Source: an uncultured Clostridia bacterium (lineage in GTDB: Bacteria; Bacillota; Clostridia; TANB77; CAG-508). Taken from it: a DNA stretch of 19,460 bases. The position numbers were made by a program, and so were the translations under genes. The stretch is from positions 1 through 19,460 of the forward strand of contig CAKPCG010000029.1 of assembly GCA_934141475.1 (NCBI GenBank). The letters run 5' to 3'. The notes beneath the pieces are model-generated. The model was not told the origin of the DNA. It ran no database searches and saw only the letters and a list, made by a program, of their open reading frames with translations. Positions 1 to 8,206 of this stretch are shown in pieces. How positions within the stretch are numbered: position 1 is the first letter of the stretch; the number at the start of each line of letters is the position of its first letter.

Positions 1-449
1 CTGTTGCTTTTTCTGATTTTTGTGATAGGAACATTATGTCTTTTACTATGTTTTTTATCATGTTATTTTGATCCTTTTTCATCAATTTTTTTTATTTTGT
101 ATGTTATTAGTTTTGTTCTTTTTCATTATAACACTTTTTACTATGGTTGTGAATAGTTTTTTTGAACTGATTTATTTGTTTATTAATTATGCTTGGTTTA
201 TTGTTGGTTTGAAGAGAATAAAAAAATGTAGGCCTTCGGGTTATGAGATGTGCTTGAAACGTTTATGTAATTTAGTGAAATCATGGGTTTTAGCTAATAT
301 TTCAATAAAAATTGGGAAAATGGTTTTTAGAACATTTGTGCATTTTTTTGAACTTTTTTGAGGAGTTTTTCCCCAACTTTTCCCCAATTTATTTTTACAG
401 ATTTTGTATGTTTTTGGGAAACCTAAAATTTATTTTTGGAGGTTTTAAA
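1..449. other. T-rich leader region upstream of tnpV, no convincing gene
   Basis: No gene here can be supported. The + strand is strikingly T-rich. A 97-codon frame at 68-361 exists but starts at TTG, has no ribosome site, and owes its hydrophobic translation to the T-runs. A 10-base word, TTTTCCCCAA, occurs twice in tandem at 367-376 and 378-387, offset by 11 bases or about one helical turn, roughly 60 bases before the tnpV ribosome site. It may be a protein-binding site in the tnpV leader; this is inference. No clear -35/-10 pair was found. Confidence 0.5.
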
Positions 450-812
450 ATGAATAATAAAATTACTTATCGCAAAGAGGGAGATTATTTAATTCCTAAT
501 TTGTATATTGAAAATAATAAAAATAATAATTATAGCATTGGAAAGTATGGTCACCTAAGACTTAATTATTTAAAAGAACATAAACGTGTTCTTTATACTG
601 AATTATTGCTTACAGGAAAGTTATCAAAACATTTAGCTCTTATTGATAAAGATGCTAAAAAAAAAGTTTCAGATATTGTTAATAAATTAGCAAAAGCTGA
701 AGGCGTTAATGAAGAATTAAAACAAACTAATCAAATGGAATGGGTTCAGTCTATGAATAATATTAAAAATCGTGCTGAAGAAACTGTTTTAAACGAATTA
801 ATTTATTGGTAG
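450..812 (+). CDS. tnpV: TnpV family transposon-encoded protein
   Basis: A 120-residue protein recognised as TnpV, a small accessory protein first named in the clostridial mobilizable transposon Tn4451 and common in Clostridia mobile elements. The match rests on the family pattern from memory: an opening ITYRKEGDYLIPNL stretch, then IGKYGHLRLNYLKEH, a LLLTGKLSKHL helix, and a C-terminal block with MEWVQSMNNIKNRAEE and NELIYW. Its biochemical role is not established. The frame is open from 312, but the start at 450 is preferred because TTTGGAGG lies just upstream at 435-442 and the family begins there. The stop overlaps the ribosome site of the next gene, so the two are very likely one transcription unit. 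It marks the left part of the window as mobile-element DNA. Confidence 0.88.
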   Translation: MNNKITYRKEGDYLIPNLYIENNKNNNYSIGKYGHLRLNYLKEHKRVLYTELLLTGKLSKHLALIDKDAKKKVSDIVNKLAKAEGVNEELKQTNQMEWVQSMNNIKNRAEETVLNELIYW

Positions 813-826
813 GAGGTATTTTAGAT

Positions 827-1120
827 ATGAGTAATTTTAGAGAGGTTAATGATGATATTTTGAAAGATTGGTTGTTGTTTAGAGAGGATGAACTTTCTTC
901 TCTTACATGCGAAGAAGATAGAAAACATTGGGTTTATTTTGATGAGATTTCTAAGAAAATCTTAAATAGTATTCCTAAACAGAATAGAGCTTACGTTCAA
1001 AAACAACTTAATGTTCTTGATGATAATTTCTTGGATTATCTTGGCTATTGGAATGAGAAGTATTATAGGAATGGCTTTGTTGATGGTGTGCAGATGATTT
1101 CGGGATGTATTGAGGAATAG
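827..1120 (+). CDS. Small protein co-transcribed with tnpV (possibly DUF6809-like)
   Basis: A 97-residue soluble, acidic protein with no signal peptide or membrane segment. The start at 827 is chosen because AGGAGG at 811-816 precedes it by 10 bases; an earlier in-frame start at 806 would lie within the tnpV stop region and lacks a ribosome site. The C-terminal sequence YYRNGFVDGVQMISGC resembles the end of small proteins often placed beside tnpV in clostridial elements (DUF6809-type), but this is a weak recollection. The rest is helical with a DEISKKILNSIP segment. Its AGGAGG overlaps the tnpV stop codon, which implies translational coupling. Function unknown. Confidence 0.75.
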   Translation: MSNFREVNDDILKDWLLFREDELSSLTCEEDRKHWVYFDEISKKILNSIPKQNRAYVQKQLNVLDDNFLDYLGYWNEKYYRNGFVDGVQMISGCIEE

Positions 1121-1122
1121 TT

Positions 1123-1150
1123 AAAAGGCGAGTTAAATCTCGCTTTTTTT
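1123..1150. terminator. Bidirectional intrinsic terminator between convergent units
   Basis: GCGAG (1128-1132), a six-base loop, and CTCGC (1139-1143), followed by seven Ts on the + strand. The stem extends outward as an A-run pairing with the T-run, so it can also act on the minus strand (CTTTT there). It closes the tnpV unit, and its T-run overlaps the stop codon of the convergent gene ending at 1149. Confidence 0.88.
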
Positions 1151-1697
1151 ACATTCTTATATTTCTCTTTGTATTACAATACTTTTTTTCTAATTCTTCT
1201 ATATTAATTTGTTTTCCTAATATTTCTTCTATAACTCCCCATAAACCTCTATTATTTTCCGGAAAACATCTCATATATTCATTAAACGGCATTCCTAACA
1301 ATAATAAAGTTTGACAATCAAAGCCCTGTCCTCTTATTCCGTATTCTATTTTTGTTTTTTCTTTACTATTGGAGTTTATATCTAATATAATTGGATCACT
1401 AACAGCCATCCCATTTGCTAGAGTCATACTAATTGCTAAATCTATTACCTTATTATCTATCTCTATCCATGAATGATCAAATAAATATTTTTTTTCTCTT
1501 ACTTCTCCCACACAAAGAACTGGCTTATAACCTATTTCAGATAAAAGAACATATAAAACACTTGAACATGCATGACACGCGCCCCACCATTGTTTTTTAT
1601 TCATATACTCACACATTTTTATAATTATTTCAGAAATTTCTTTTTTATAACCATTCATTAAAACTATTTCTTCTATTTGAGATATATTATAATTCAT
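1149..1697 (-). CDS. Small protein with Cys-His-Asp, transglutaminase/papain-like pattern
   Basis: A 182-residue protein. Visible features are a GACHACSSVLYVLLSEIG helix carrying Cys41 and Cys44, a following strand pair, FDHSW with His75, and VIDLA with Asp86. That order and spacing (Cys at the start of a helix, then His, then Asp on the next strand) is typical of the transglutaminase/papain-like fold, with Cys41 or Cys44 as the possible nucleophile. This is pattern-based and I do not recognise the exact family. There is no signal peptide, so it should act in the cytoplasm. It starts 48 bases after the stop of the 1225-residue nuclease gene on the same strand, with AGGAGAG about 12 bases before its ATG, and likely shares its transcript. 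It could be an accessory enzyme, a regulator cleaving a partner, or an unrelated passenger. Confidence 0.7.
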   Translation of the reverse strand: MNYNISQIEEIVLMNGYKKEISEIIIKMCEYMNKKQWWGACHACSSVLYVLLSEIGYKPVLCVGEVREKKYLFDHSWIEIDNKVIDLAISMTLANGMAVSDPIILDINSNSKEKTKIEYGIRGQGFDCQTLLLLGMPFNEYMRCFPENNRGLWGVIEEILGKQINIEELEKKYCNTKRNIRM

Positions 1698-1745
1698 TAT
1701 ACCTTTTCTCTCCTTTTCTATTTAACATGTATTTTTAAATTTATA

Positions 1746-4700
1746 TTATATTTTTAATTGCTTCAAATTGGTTAATTTTTTTAATGATATATCAGAAAGA
1801 GCAATAATATTATCATCTTTTCCATATACGTTTTTACTTACTAAATGTTCATTTACTATAAATGCATTATATACTCTCCACCCTTCTCCTTTTAAATTAT
1901 ATTGTTCTTTTACATCTTCAATATGTTTTTTTACCCATTCACTTCTTCTTCTAAGCTTTGTACTATAACTTTTTTTATTTTCACTATCTTCAAACATTTC
2001 TCTATATTCACAATATATTTCGTATGGATTTTTCGACAACTTGAAATCTTTAACTTCTCCTACAACAATTTTTTTCTCTCTATCATAAATATATAAAATG
2101 TCTATATCTCCTAAGTCTTTGTTTTCTTCATCCACTATCTTCTTCCTATTAATTTTCTTTAAATTTTTATCAACTATTAATTCAGGAAATGTATTTAGTA
2201 TATTAAATACGCTGTTATTAAATGCCTGCCCTCTATCTTTACTCACTCTTCCAATATATTGCTTCATTTCTTTACTTTTAGCTTTAAATTTCCCATCACT
2301 TATAATATCCATGGTAAACATAGTCATATGAAAAATATTCCTGTTCCCCCATATATATTCATTATTTCTTTTTATAAGAGGTCTCCTTGTAAAAGATAGT
2401 TCCCTATTAAATCGCCATGGATATGTGTCTTCTTTTCTAAAACCATTTGGCGGTATTAGAAAATCATCTCTTTTCTCTAAACATATATAATCTAATATTT
2501 TTTGGATTTTTATTTCTTCAATTTCTTTTAATTGTTCGTGTATAGTCATAGCTAATTTATCACATTCAATTTTTTTTATTTCACTTTTTTGTTCTTCACC
2601 AATTAATATTAGATTATAACATACTCTTAAAAATTCTGAAAAAGTAAATCCTTTTTCGAACTCAAATGCCTTGTCCAATTCCTTTGATTCAAATTGACTT
2701 TTTACTATAATCTCATTCCATTTACCTATTGAATTATATTCAAATTCTCTTATTCTTGCATTAAGCATAGTGCTTCCCATTGTATTGTATTCATCTTTTT
2801 TTATTCCAATTCTGTCTGACTTTAATATCTCAATAGGAGTATTAAATATCTTATATCTAAACAAATCATTATTATATGCCCACTCTATTATTAAAGAACA
2901 TATTGCTAATATCTCTTCGTATTCATATTCTCCCAGAAATTCTTTTCCTGACGGTGGTTGGGCAGACACATATTCAATTAAAAATTTCAATGCTTTTGTA
3001 ACCCTTTGGTTTTCATTAAAATCTTTCCATATTTTCTCTTTCTTCTCTGGATAACACAAAATGTCATTGTAATGTCTCCTTTGAAACATCATCATATAAT
3101 ATATTTGTTCTTCTAAATCAGTATATATTGCTTCCACTAGATTATATGGATTTAATTTCTTAACTTTATTTTGTAGTAATTTATATAAATATTCAACTAC
3201 TAATAAAGTAATTTCATTTTTATCTTCTTCATTAACAATACCATAATCCCACTTTTTTAATGAAATAATATATCTTCCGACTTCATCAAGCAATTCATTT
3301 ATATCATTTTCATTAACTCTTCTGTTTTTTGGATAATCTATAGGTTTAAAATAAGGATATATTTCATAATCAAGTGTGAAAAATTTTTGTTTCCTATCAG
3401 GATAAAAAATTGTATTAATTTTTTCATAATCTGCATCTGATAACTCAAAAATTTCTTTCAAAATATTTATTAACAATTTCTTTTCCTCTTGATTATTATT
3501 TCTATTAAAGCAATGATATGTATCTGGAGTTATATTTAATGAAATTTTATTAAGCTCTTTATTTATTTTAATAGTTTCTTCAATAGATCCTTTATATTCT
3601 TTATCATAAAAATACTCCATAGTATTTCCGGTAATATTAATTTTTATGCTAATGTATTTTTTGGCAAATTCTTTATCTTCAATAATTTTTGAACATTCAC
3701 CTATCCAATAAGAAATAGCATCTATCATACTATAATAAATATTTAATTCCTGACTATCTTCTACTCTTTCACTATATATCCATATTTCTAAATTTTTCAT
3801 TTCTACCAATAAGCTTATAACTATATTTTTTCTACCAAAATTGCTTTTTAAATATATTTTTCTCTTTTCATCTTGCAATATAACTTCTTCCATATATTTT
3901 GGATCATATGATTCAACTAAATGCCTATCTTCTTTTTTTAATGCTTTAACCATATATTCAATGTCGTCTCCTGCAGTAAGGTATAGCATTGTTTTTTTAG
4001 GATTAAATTCATCATTTACATAGAAAGAATAATCACAATTTGTATATATATCTATGTATGGAAGTTCTCCAAAAGCTTGTGGCATTTTTATTAATTTATT
4101 CTTTGCCTTAATATATCGTGTTAAAAAAAATCTTTGCTCTCTTTCATTTATTGAAATACATTTTAATTCAAATGGATTTAGGCATATTGGTGTATTGTGT
4201 ATTTTTCCATCAAATCCTATTATCATACTTCTTCCAAAGGAATTATAAACTAAACATACAAATATATCCTTATCCTGGATTTTATGACTTAATCTCTTTA
4301 TCATATAACTTATTCTGTCATCTAATAATTTACCAATTTTATCATTATTGTATTTATCAAATAATTTTTCCTTATTAAAATTTCTTCCATCATCAAAAAT
4401 TCCAATTGCTATAACAACTTGCTTATTATCTCCTGTTAATAATGCCTCTTTATATGATGCCTCATCTTTCTTTAACTCTATGTTTAAAGAATATTCATTT
4501 ATTTTTTTGTTCCCTATTTGATTGAAATATTTTATACACTGTTTCCATACTTCATTGTTATATAATTGAATAAATTTTTCTTTTTCACCATAATTTTCAG
4601 CAAAAACAACTATCGTATGTATTAAAAATGGAATTAATATAGATGGCGACAAAATTATTACGTTTTCTTTACCATCTCTTAAAAACGGACTTTTAAAAAA

Positions 4701-5423
4701 TTTCTCATTATCTAAATTTAGTATATTCTCTATATTTTCATTTTCAAAATCACTATATAGTAAATTTATTAATTCTTCGTCATCTATCATACTATTTACT
4801 ATATCTTCTTTTATAATTAGACTTTCCTTTAATTCTTCTAGTCTCTGCTCATTTGGTATAACAATATTTGAATTCTCATCATATTTTTTAATGTTTGTAA
4901 TACTTATATCAATTTTCTTTGAAGCATAATTTGAAATTTCTAAAATAAAATTGATTAGCACACTCATTCTTTTAGTAAATTCTACATTAAATTCATTTCC
5001 ACTTATATAAAGTGTATTTATAACTGCTTGAAGTATATATCCTGGTATATAATTAATTCCTGTAAAGATATTATAATTTTTATAAAACATTACTCTATCT
5101 ATAAAAGGATTTTCTGGTGGATCTATTGCAGAAGTCAATTTCATATTTTCAATTGATTGTATTAATTTCTTAAACCTTCCTATGCTCATTTTATATTTTG
5201 ATGTTAATTCATCCTTAGATAAAGTAAGTATTGCTGCTATTATTGGTTCTATAATTGTTGCTTTATTCTGATTTTCAGGAACTAAATTCAAAGCGGATAA
5301 CTTCGCAATAATGTCATAGACATCATATTTTTTTATTTCTTTTAATATATCTTCCACAATATCTTTATCTCCATTTCTCATTCCTTTATAGAATATATCA
5401 AAATTTTCATGTAAACTTTCCAT
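1746..5423 (-). CDS. Large protein of unknown family with C-terminal PD-(D/E)XK nuclease motif
   Basis: A 1225-residue cytoplasmic protein that I cannot assign to a named family. The first ~1000 residues are mostly helical with no Walker A, helicase, methylase or membrane signature that I can see. Near residue 1000 comes a FTRRPLIKRNNEYIWGNRNI stretch, then a helical linker and a GDIDILYIYDREKK-IVV-GEVKDF segment. Asp1106/Asp1108, Glu1123 and Lys1125 in that segment make a good PD-(D/E)XK nuclease core (GDID then ExK). The start at 5423 is supported by AAGGAG six bases upstream. It follows the three-methyltransferase operon on the same strand but is separated by 241 bases with a strong hairpin and its own extended -10. 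Likely role: a DNA-cleaving effector of a defence system, perhaps modification-dependent or partnered with the neighbouring methylases. That role is inference from the motif and the neighbourhood. Confidence 0.85.
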   Translation of the reverse strand: MESLHENFDIFYKGMRNGDKDIVEDILKEIKKYDVYDIIAKLSALNLVPENQNKATIIEPIIAAILTLSKDELTSKYKMSIGRFKKLIQSIENMKLTSAIDPPENPFIDRVMFYKNYNIFTGINYIPGYILQAVINTLYISGNEFNVEFTKRMSVLINFILEISNYASKKIDISITNIKKYDENSNIVIPNEQRLEELKESLIIKEDIVNSMIDDEELINLLYSDFENENIENILNLDNEKFFKSPFLRDGKENVIILSPSILIPFLIHTIVVFAENYGEKEKFIQLYNNEVWKQCIKYFNQIGNKKINEYSLNIELKKDEASYKEALLTGDNKQVVIAIGIFDDGRNFNKEKLFDKYNNDKIGKLLDDRISYMIKRLSHKIQDKDIFVCLVYNSFGRSMIIGFDGKIHNTPICLNPFELKCISINEREQRFFLTRYIKAKNKLIKMPQAFGELPYIDIYTNCDYSFYVNDEFNPKKTMLYLTAGDDIEYMVKALKKEDRHLVESYDPKYMEEVILQDEKRKIYLKSNFGRKNIVISLLVEMKNLEIWIYSERVEDSQELNIYYSMIDAISYWIGECSKIIEDKEFAKKYISIKINITGNTMEYFYDKEYKGSIEETIKINKELNKISLNITPDTYHCFNRNNNQEEKKLLINILKEIFELSDADYEKINTIFYPDRKQKFFTLDYEIYPYFKPIDYPKNRRVNENDINELLDEVGRYIISLKKWDYGIVNEEDKNEITLLVVEYLYKLLQNKVKKLNPYNLVEAIYTDLEEQIYYMMMFQRRHYNDILCYPEKKEKIWKDFNENQRVTKALKFLIEYVSAQPPSGKEFLGEYEYEEILAICSLIIEWAYNNDLFRYKIFNTPIEILKSDRIGIKKDEYNTMGSTMLNARIREFEYNSIGKWNEIIVKSQFESKELDKAFEFEKGFTFSEFLRVCYNLILIGEEQKSEIKKIECDKLAMTIHEQLKEIEEIKIQKILDYICLEKRDDFLIPPNGFRKEDTYPWRFNRELSFTRRPLIKRNNEYIWGNRNIFHMTMFTMDIISDGKFKAKSKEMKQYIGRVSKDRGQAFNNSVFNILNTFPELIVDKNLKKINRKKIVDEENKDLGDIDILYIYDREKKIVVGEVKDFKLSKNPYEIYCEYREMFEDSENKKSYSTKLRRRSEWVKKHIEDVKEQYNLKGEGWRVYNAFIVNEHLVSKNVYGKDDNIIALSDISLKKLTNLKQLKI

Positions 5424-5440
5424 ATTTTCTCCTTTTTATG

Positions 5441-5449
5441 TATCATATC
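5441..5449 (-). promoter_or_regulatory. Extended -10 promoter of the 1225-residue nuclease gene
   Basis: Read on the minus strand, TGATATGAT matches the extended -10 form TGnTATnAT. A poor -35 candidate (TCGACA) lies further upstream than ideal, consistent with dependence on the extended -10. The leader to the ATG at 5423 would be very short and contain the AAGGAG ribosome site. Confidence 0.5.
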
Positions 5450-5492
5450 ACAAAATAAAATATTAATTTGTCGAAACCTGTCTCTTATTATC

Positions 5493-5542
5493 AAAAAAGC
5501 AAAATAATTTTGTAAAATTAATTACATTATTATTTTGCTTTT
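5493..5542 (-). terminator. Large hairpin terminator after the three-methylase operon
   Basis: Arms of 14 bases (AAAAGCAAAATAAT at 5495-5508 and its complement at 5529-5542), a symmetric two-base mismatch, a further five-base pair block (TGTAA/TTACA), and a six-base loop. On the minus strand the stem runs into TTTTTT, as an intrinsic terminator should. It lies 122 bases past the methylase stop and upstream of the nuclease gene promoter. Confidence 0.72.
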
Positions 5543-5664
5543 CACTAGTTTTCGTAAATTTTCTTGTTTTTTGAAAGTATAATCTATAATTATTTGCATT
5601 TCATTAATGTCATTTTATTTATAAGATAATCGCCTCTACATCTTTTTTAGATGTGTTTTGTTTA

Positions 5665-8199
5665 CTACAATCTATTTTGCCTCAATGAAGCTAATAGTCT
5701 TAATAATCTATTTGTTTTTATTAATTTATCTTCATGATTATTTCCAAATATTTTTTTTGCCCAAAATTTATCTAATTCACTTATTTTAGGATTATTTAAT
5801 TCTATAAACTCCTCTTCAGCAAGTAATTTCTTAAGTAATTCTATTTCATCTATAGTTAGTTCTACATTGTACGGAACCAATGTTTTTGCTATTTCTTCCT
5901 TTTCAAGTTTTCTTGTTCCTTCTTGTGGCTTAGCATATATTTCACATATACATTGATAAAAAGATGTTCTCATCCAACTAGTAATTTCTACTAATTTTTC
6001 TTCACTTAAATTTTCAATCATCATAAAATTAGTAGAAACTAAGCATTTCTTTCTAGTATAATATACACTTCCATTTTTTCTTAAATTTCTAGGAATTAAA
6101 ATAGAATTTTCTACTATGGAGCTTCTGGCTTCTTTACAAATTGTCTCTAGTTCTTTTTCATTTTTCACTTTTTTATTTTGACTTCCAATTTTTAAGTTTT
6201 GTATATTTATATATTTTTTAATGTTATTTTTCATTTCATTTTCATCTAACTCAAAATAAGAATCTCCAATATCGATAATACAATTATCAAGTTTTGCATT
6301 TCTAATGGCATTTATTGATTCTTTTCCTTTCTCTTTAGCAAAAATCAAATCACTACCACCAGAATTTCCTGCTCTCCCTCTACTCATTTTGTCAAACAAT
6401 TCTGAATTTTCTATTTTTATCAATTTATTAGTACTATTTAACTCTCTTATGTAATTTTCTTTTTCTATCGATTCTAAACTCAGAAAATTCCATCCTTCAT
6501 TTATATCCTCTATAAATCTTTCTCTAGTTAAATTTTTTATAGAAATATTATTTTGTGTTAGTTCTTCTTTAATATCATTTTCTTGTACTTCATAATAGTT
6601 ATCTTGCACGATTTGTATAAATTCATTTGCATCTAAATCTTGAATGTTTATCATTGAATTAATTGCTGTAATAACATTTTCTTTAGCTCCCTTTTCTCCA
6701 ACAATAACAACAGTATCCTTTATTACATCTCTAAACACACTTGCACTTGGATATATAAACACCGCTTTTAAACCAAACTCATTTATTATAAATTTTCTAA
6801 ATTCAATAGAATCCCTTCCTATTCCAAATAAATATTGTTTTGGTATAATACAAGCACAAATCGTTCCATCTTTTGTAAATGTAGAAATCAACTCTGTGAA
6901 CACACATTCTAATCCAATTTGTCCAACATTAGTAATACTTTCTTTATTTGAAAGCTTATATATTTGTCTTGCCATCATTTCTTTTTTCTCTCTACATCCT
7001 TCTCTAACTCCAGACACATATGGTGGATTCATTAACACTATATCAATATTATCAAAATAATCTCTTTCCAATCTCGAAATATCTTCATTTGTGATATTAA
7101 CTGTGTTTTGTAAGTTAATAGTATCAACAAAGGACAATCCTAATCTCATAGAAAGTACTTGTAACAATTTTTCGTTAATATCATTTGCTTTTACTTGTAT
7201 TGGAGCTAAATTTAATACATTTATAGCTGCACCAATTAAGCTTCCACTACCAGCTGCAGGATCACATACAACTCTTATTTCTTTATTATCATTATAGATT
7301 TTAGCAATATAAGAAATATAGTATGCTAATTCTATATCTGTTGGAACCTCTCCAATATCTTCATGTCCTTTAGATACAATTTGATGAATCATATTAGCTA
7401 TTACTTCGCCATTTATATTTTGCCTTCCAAAATTATATATTTGATTTAATACATCATTATCTATATCATATCTTCTATTAATTTCTGTTCTATCGTATTT
7501 AAATATAGGTGAAAAATCAATCAAAGAAGCATCTTCACAAATTGAATATACGTCGTTCAAAAACAAATGAATGTTTTTCAACTCATTTCTTCCTACTGAT
7601 TCAAAAGCACCTCTAATATATTCATAAGCCAAAATTGCAATATTAGTTCTCCATGTTAAAATGTCTCTCTTGCTATCTTCAATTAATTCTAAAACCTTGT
7701 CTATAGAAACAATATATTTATACTGATTATCTATGAACTTCTTCAAATATTCAGCATAAATATTTGAAAGTCTATCTATAAATTCTTCTTTATCTAATTC
7801 TTCAAATTTTGCACATTTTATTAGACCTGGTTCCAACATTTGTTGTAAATTGCTACTTTTATTAGGATCAAATCTAAAACAATATAAGTACTCTAAATTT
7901 GTTATCATATAAAAAGGTTTTTCCATTTTGCTTCCTGCAGACTGAACATAACTCATTGCTTGATATTGATATCTTGTGCTTTGTACATCAGATAATGTTC
8001 TTTTTACTTCTATAACACATAAATATCTACCACCTGTTCTGTTTTTTATTACAAAATCAGCTTCAATTGTACCAAACATTTCATGATGTTCTACTGAATA
8101 AAAGTTTTCTATATCTAATAGTCTTAATGCTTTATTTAATGCTTCCTCACAAATCGGATGAAATTTTCTAACTTCCGAATCACTATACTTAATCCACAT
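5665..8199 (-). CDS. Fused PD-(D/E)XK-like domain plus N6-adenine DNA methyltransferase (type IIG-like)
   Basis: An 844-residue protein. Residues ~1-160 resemble the nuclease-fold N-terminal domain of type I HsdR and type IIG enzymes, with Asp48 in EADFV, then Glu64 and Lys66 in VIEVKRT, a fitting D-x(15)-ExK. Residues ~240-560 form an N6-methylase: helical lead-in, SAM-binding motif I DPAAGSG (313-319) and catalytic NPPY (391-394). The C-terminal third should hold target recognition; it ends with PQEGTRKLEKEEI, a pattern seen in Eco57I-like and type I/IIG enzymes. It would bind a DNA site, methylate adenine and possibly cut. The gene starts seven bases after the C5-methylase stop, with AGGAG overlapping the end of that gene, so it is in the same operon. 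Alternatively the N-terminal domain is only structural and the protein is a pure methylase. Confidence 0.87.
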   Translation of the reverse strand: MWIKYSDSEVRKFHPICEEALNKALRLLDIENFYSVEHHEMFGTIEADFVIKNRTGGRYLCVIEVKRTLSDVQSTRYQYQAMSYVQSAGSKMEKPFYMITNLEYLYCFRFDPNKSSNLQQMLEPGLIKCAKFEELDKEEFIDRLSNIYAEYLKKFIDNQYKYIVSIDKVLELIEDSKRDILTWRTNIAILAYEYIRGAFESVGRNELKNIHLFLNDVYSICEDASLIDFSPIFKYDRTEINRRYDIDNDVLNQIYNFGRQNINGEVIANMIHQIVSKGHEDIGEVPTDIELAYYISYIAKIYNDNKEIRVVCDPAAGSGSLIGAAINVLNLAPIQVKANDINEKLLQVLSMRLGLSFVDTINLQNTVNITNEDISRLERDYFDNIDIVLMNPPYVSGVREGCREKKEMMARQIYKLSNKESITNVGQIGLECVFTELISTFTKDGTICACIIPKQYLFGIGRDSIEFRKFIINEFGLKAVFIYPSASVFRDVIKDTVVIVGEKGAKENVITAINSMINIQDLDANEFIQIVQDNYYEVQENDIKEELTQNNISIKNLTRERFIEDINEGWNFLSLESIEKENYIRELNSTNKLIKIENSELFDKMSRGRAGNSGGSDLIFAKEKGKESINAIRNAKLDNCIIDIGDSYFELDENEMKNNIKKYINIQNLKIGSQNKKVKNEKELETICKEARSSIVENSILIPRNLRKNGSVYYTRKKCLVSTNFMMIENLSEEKLVEITSWMRTSFYQCICEIYAKPQEGTRKLEKEEIAKTLVPYNVELTIDEIELLKKLLAEEEFIELNNPKISELDKFWAKKIFGNNHEDKLIKTNRLLRLLASLRQNRL

Positions 8200-8206
8200 A
8201 ATAACA

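Larger units (their letters stand above)
5424..5664. other. Intergenic region between methylase operon and large nuclease gene
   Basis: 241 bases without a gene. On the minus strand it holds, in transcription order, a short ACATCT/AGATGT inverted repeat right after the methylase stop (5638-5654), a 48-base hairpin with a T-run (5493-5542), and the promoter of the 1225-residue gene. The nuclease gene is therefore set apart transcriptionally from the upstream operon. Confidence 0.7.

Noticed and set aside
68..361. 97-codon hydrophobic reading frame on the + strand
   Set aside because: TTG start, no ribosome site, and the hydrophobic translation follows directly from the T-rich strand. It overlaps an upstream extension of the tnpV frame that is also not translated.
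312..449. Upstream extension of the tnpV frame
   Set aside because: The family begins at the ATG at 450, which has a good ribosome site; the extension is T-rich and unlike the family.
1149..1697. Toxin-antitoxin role for the Cys-His-Asp protein
   Set aside because: There is no small partner gene beside it; the neighbours are the large nuclease and a convergent tnpV unit.
6644..7060. 138-codon frame opposite the nuclease-methylase gene
   Set aside because: It lies wholly within a well-supported gene on the other strand with conserved motifs; its content is a hydrophobic mirror of AT-rich coding sequence.
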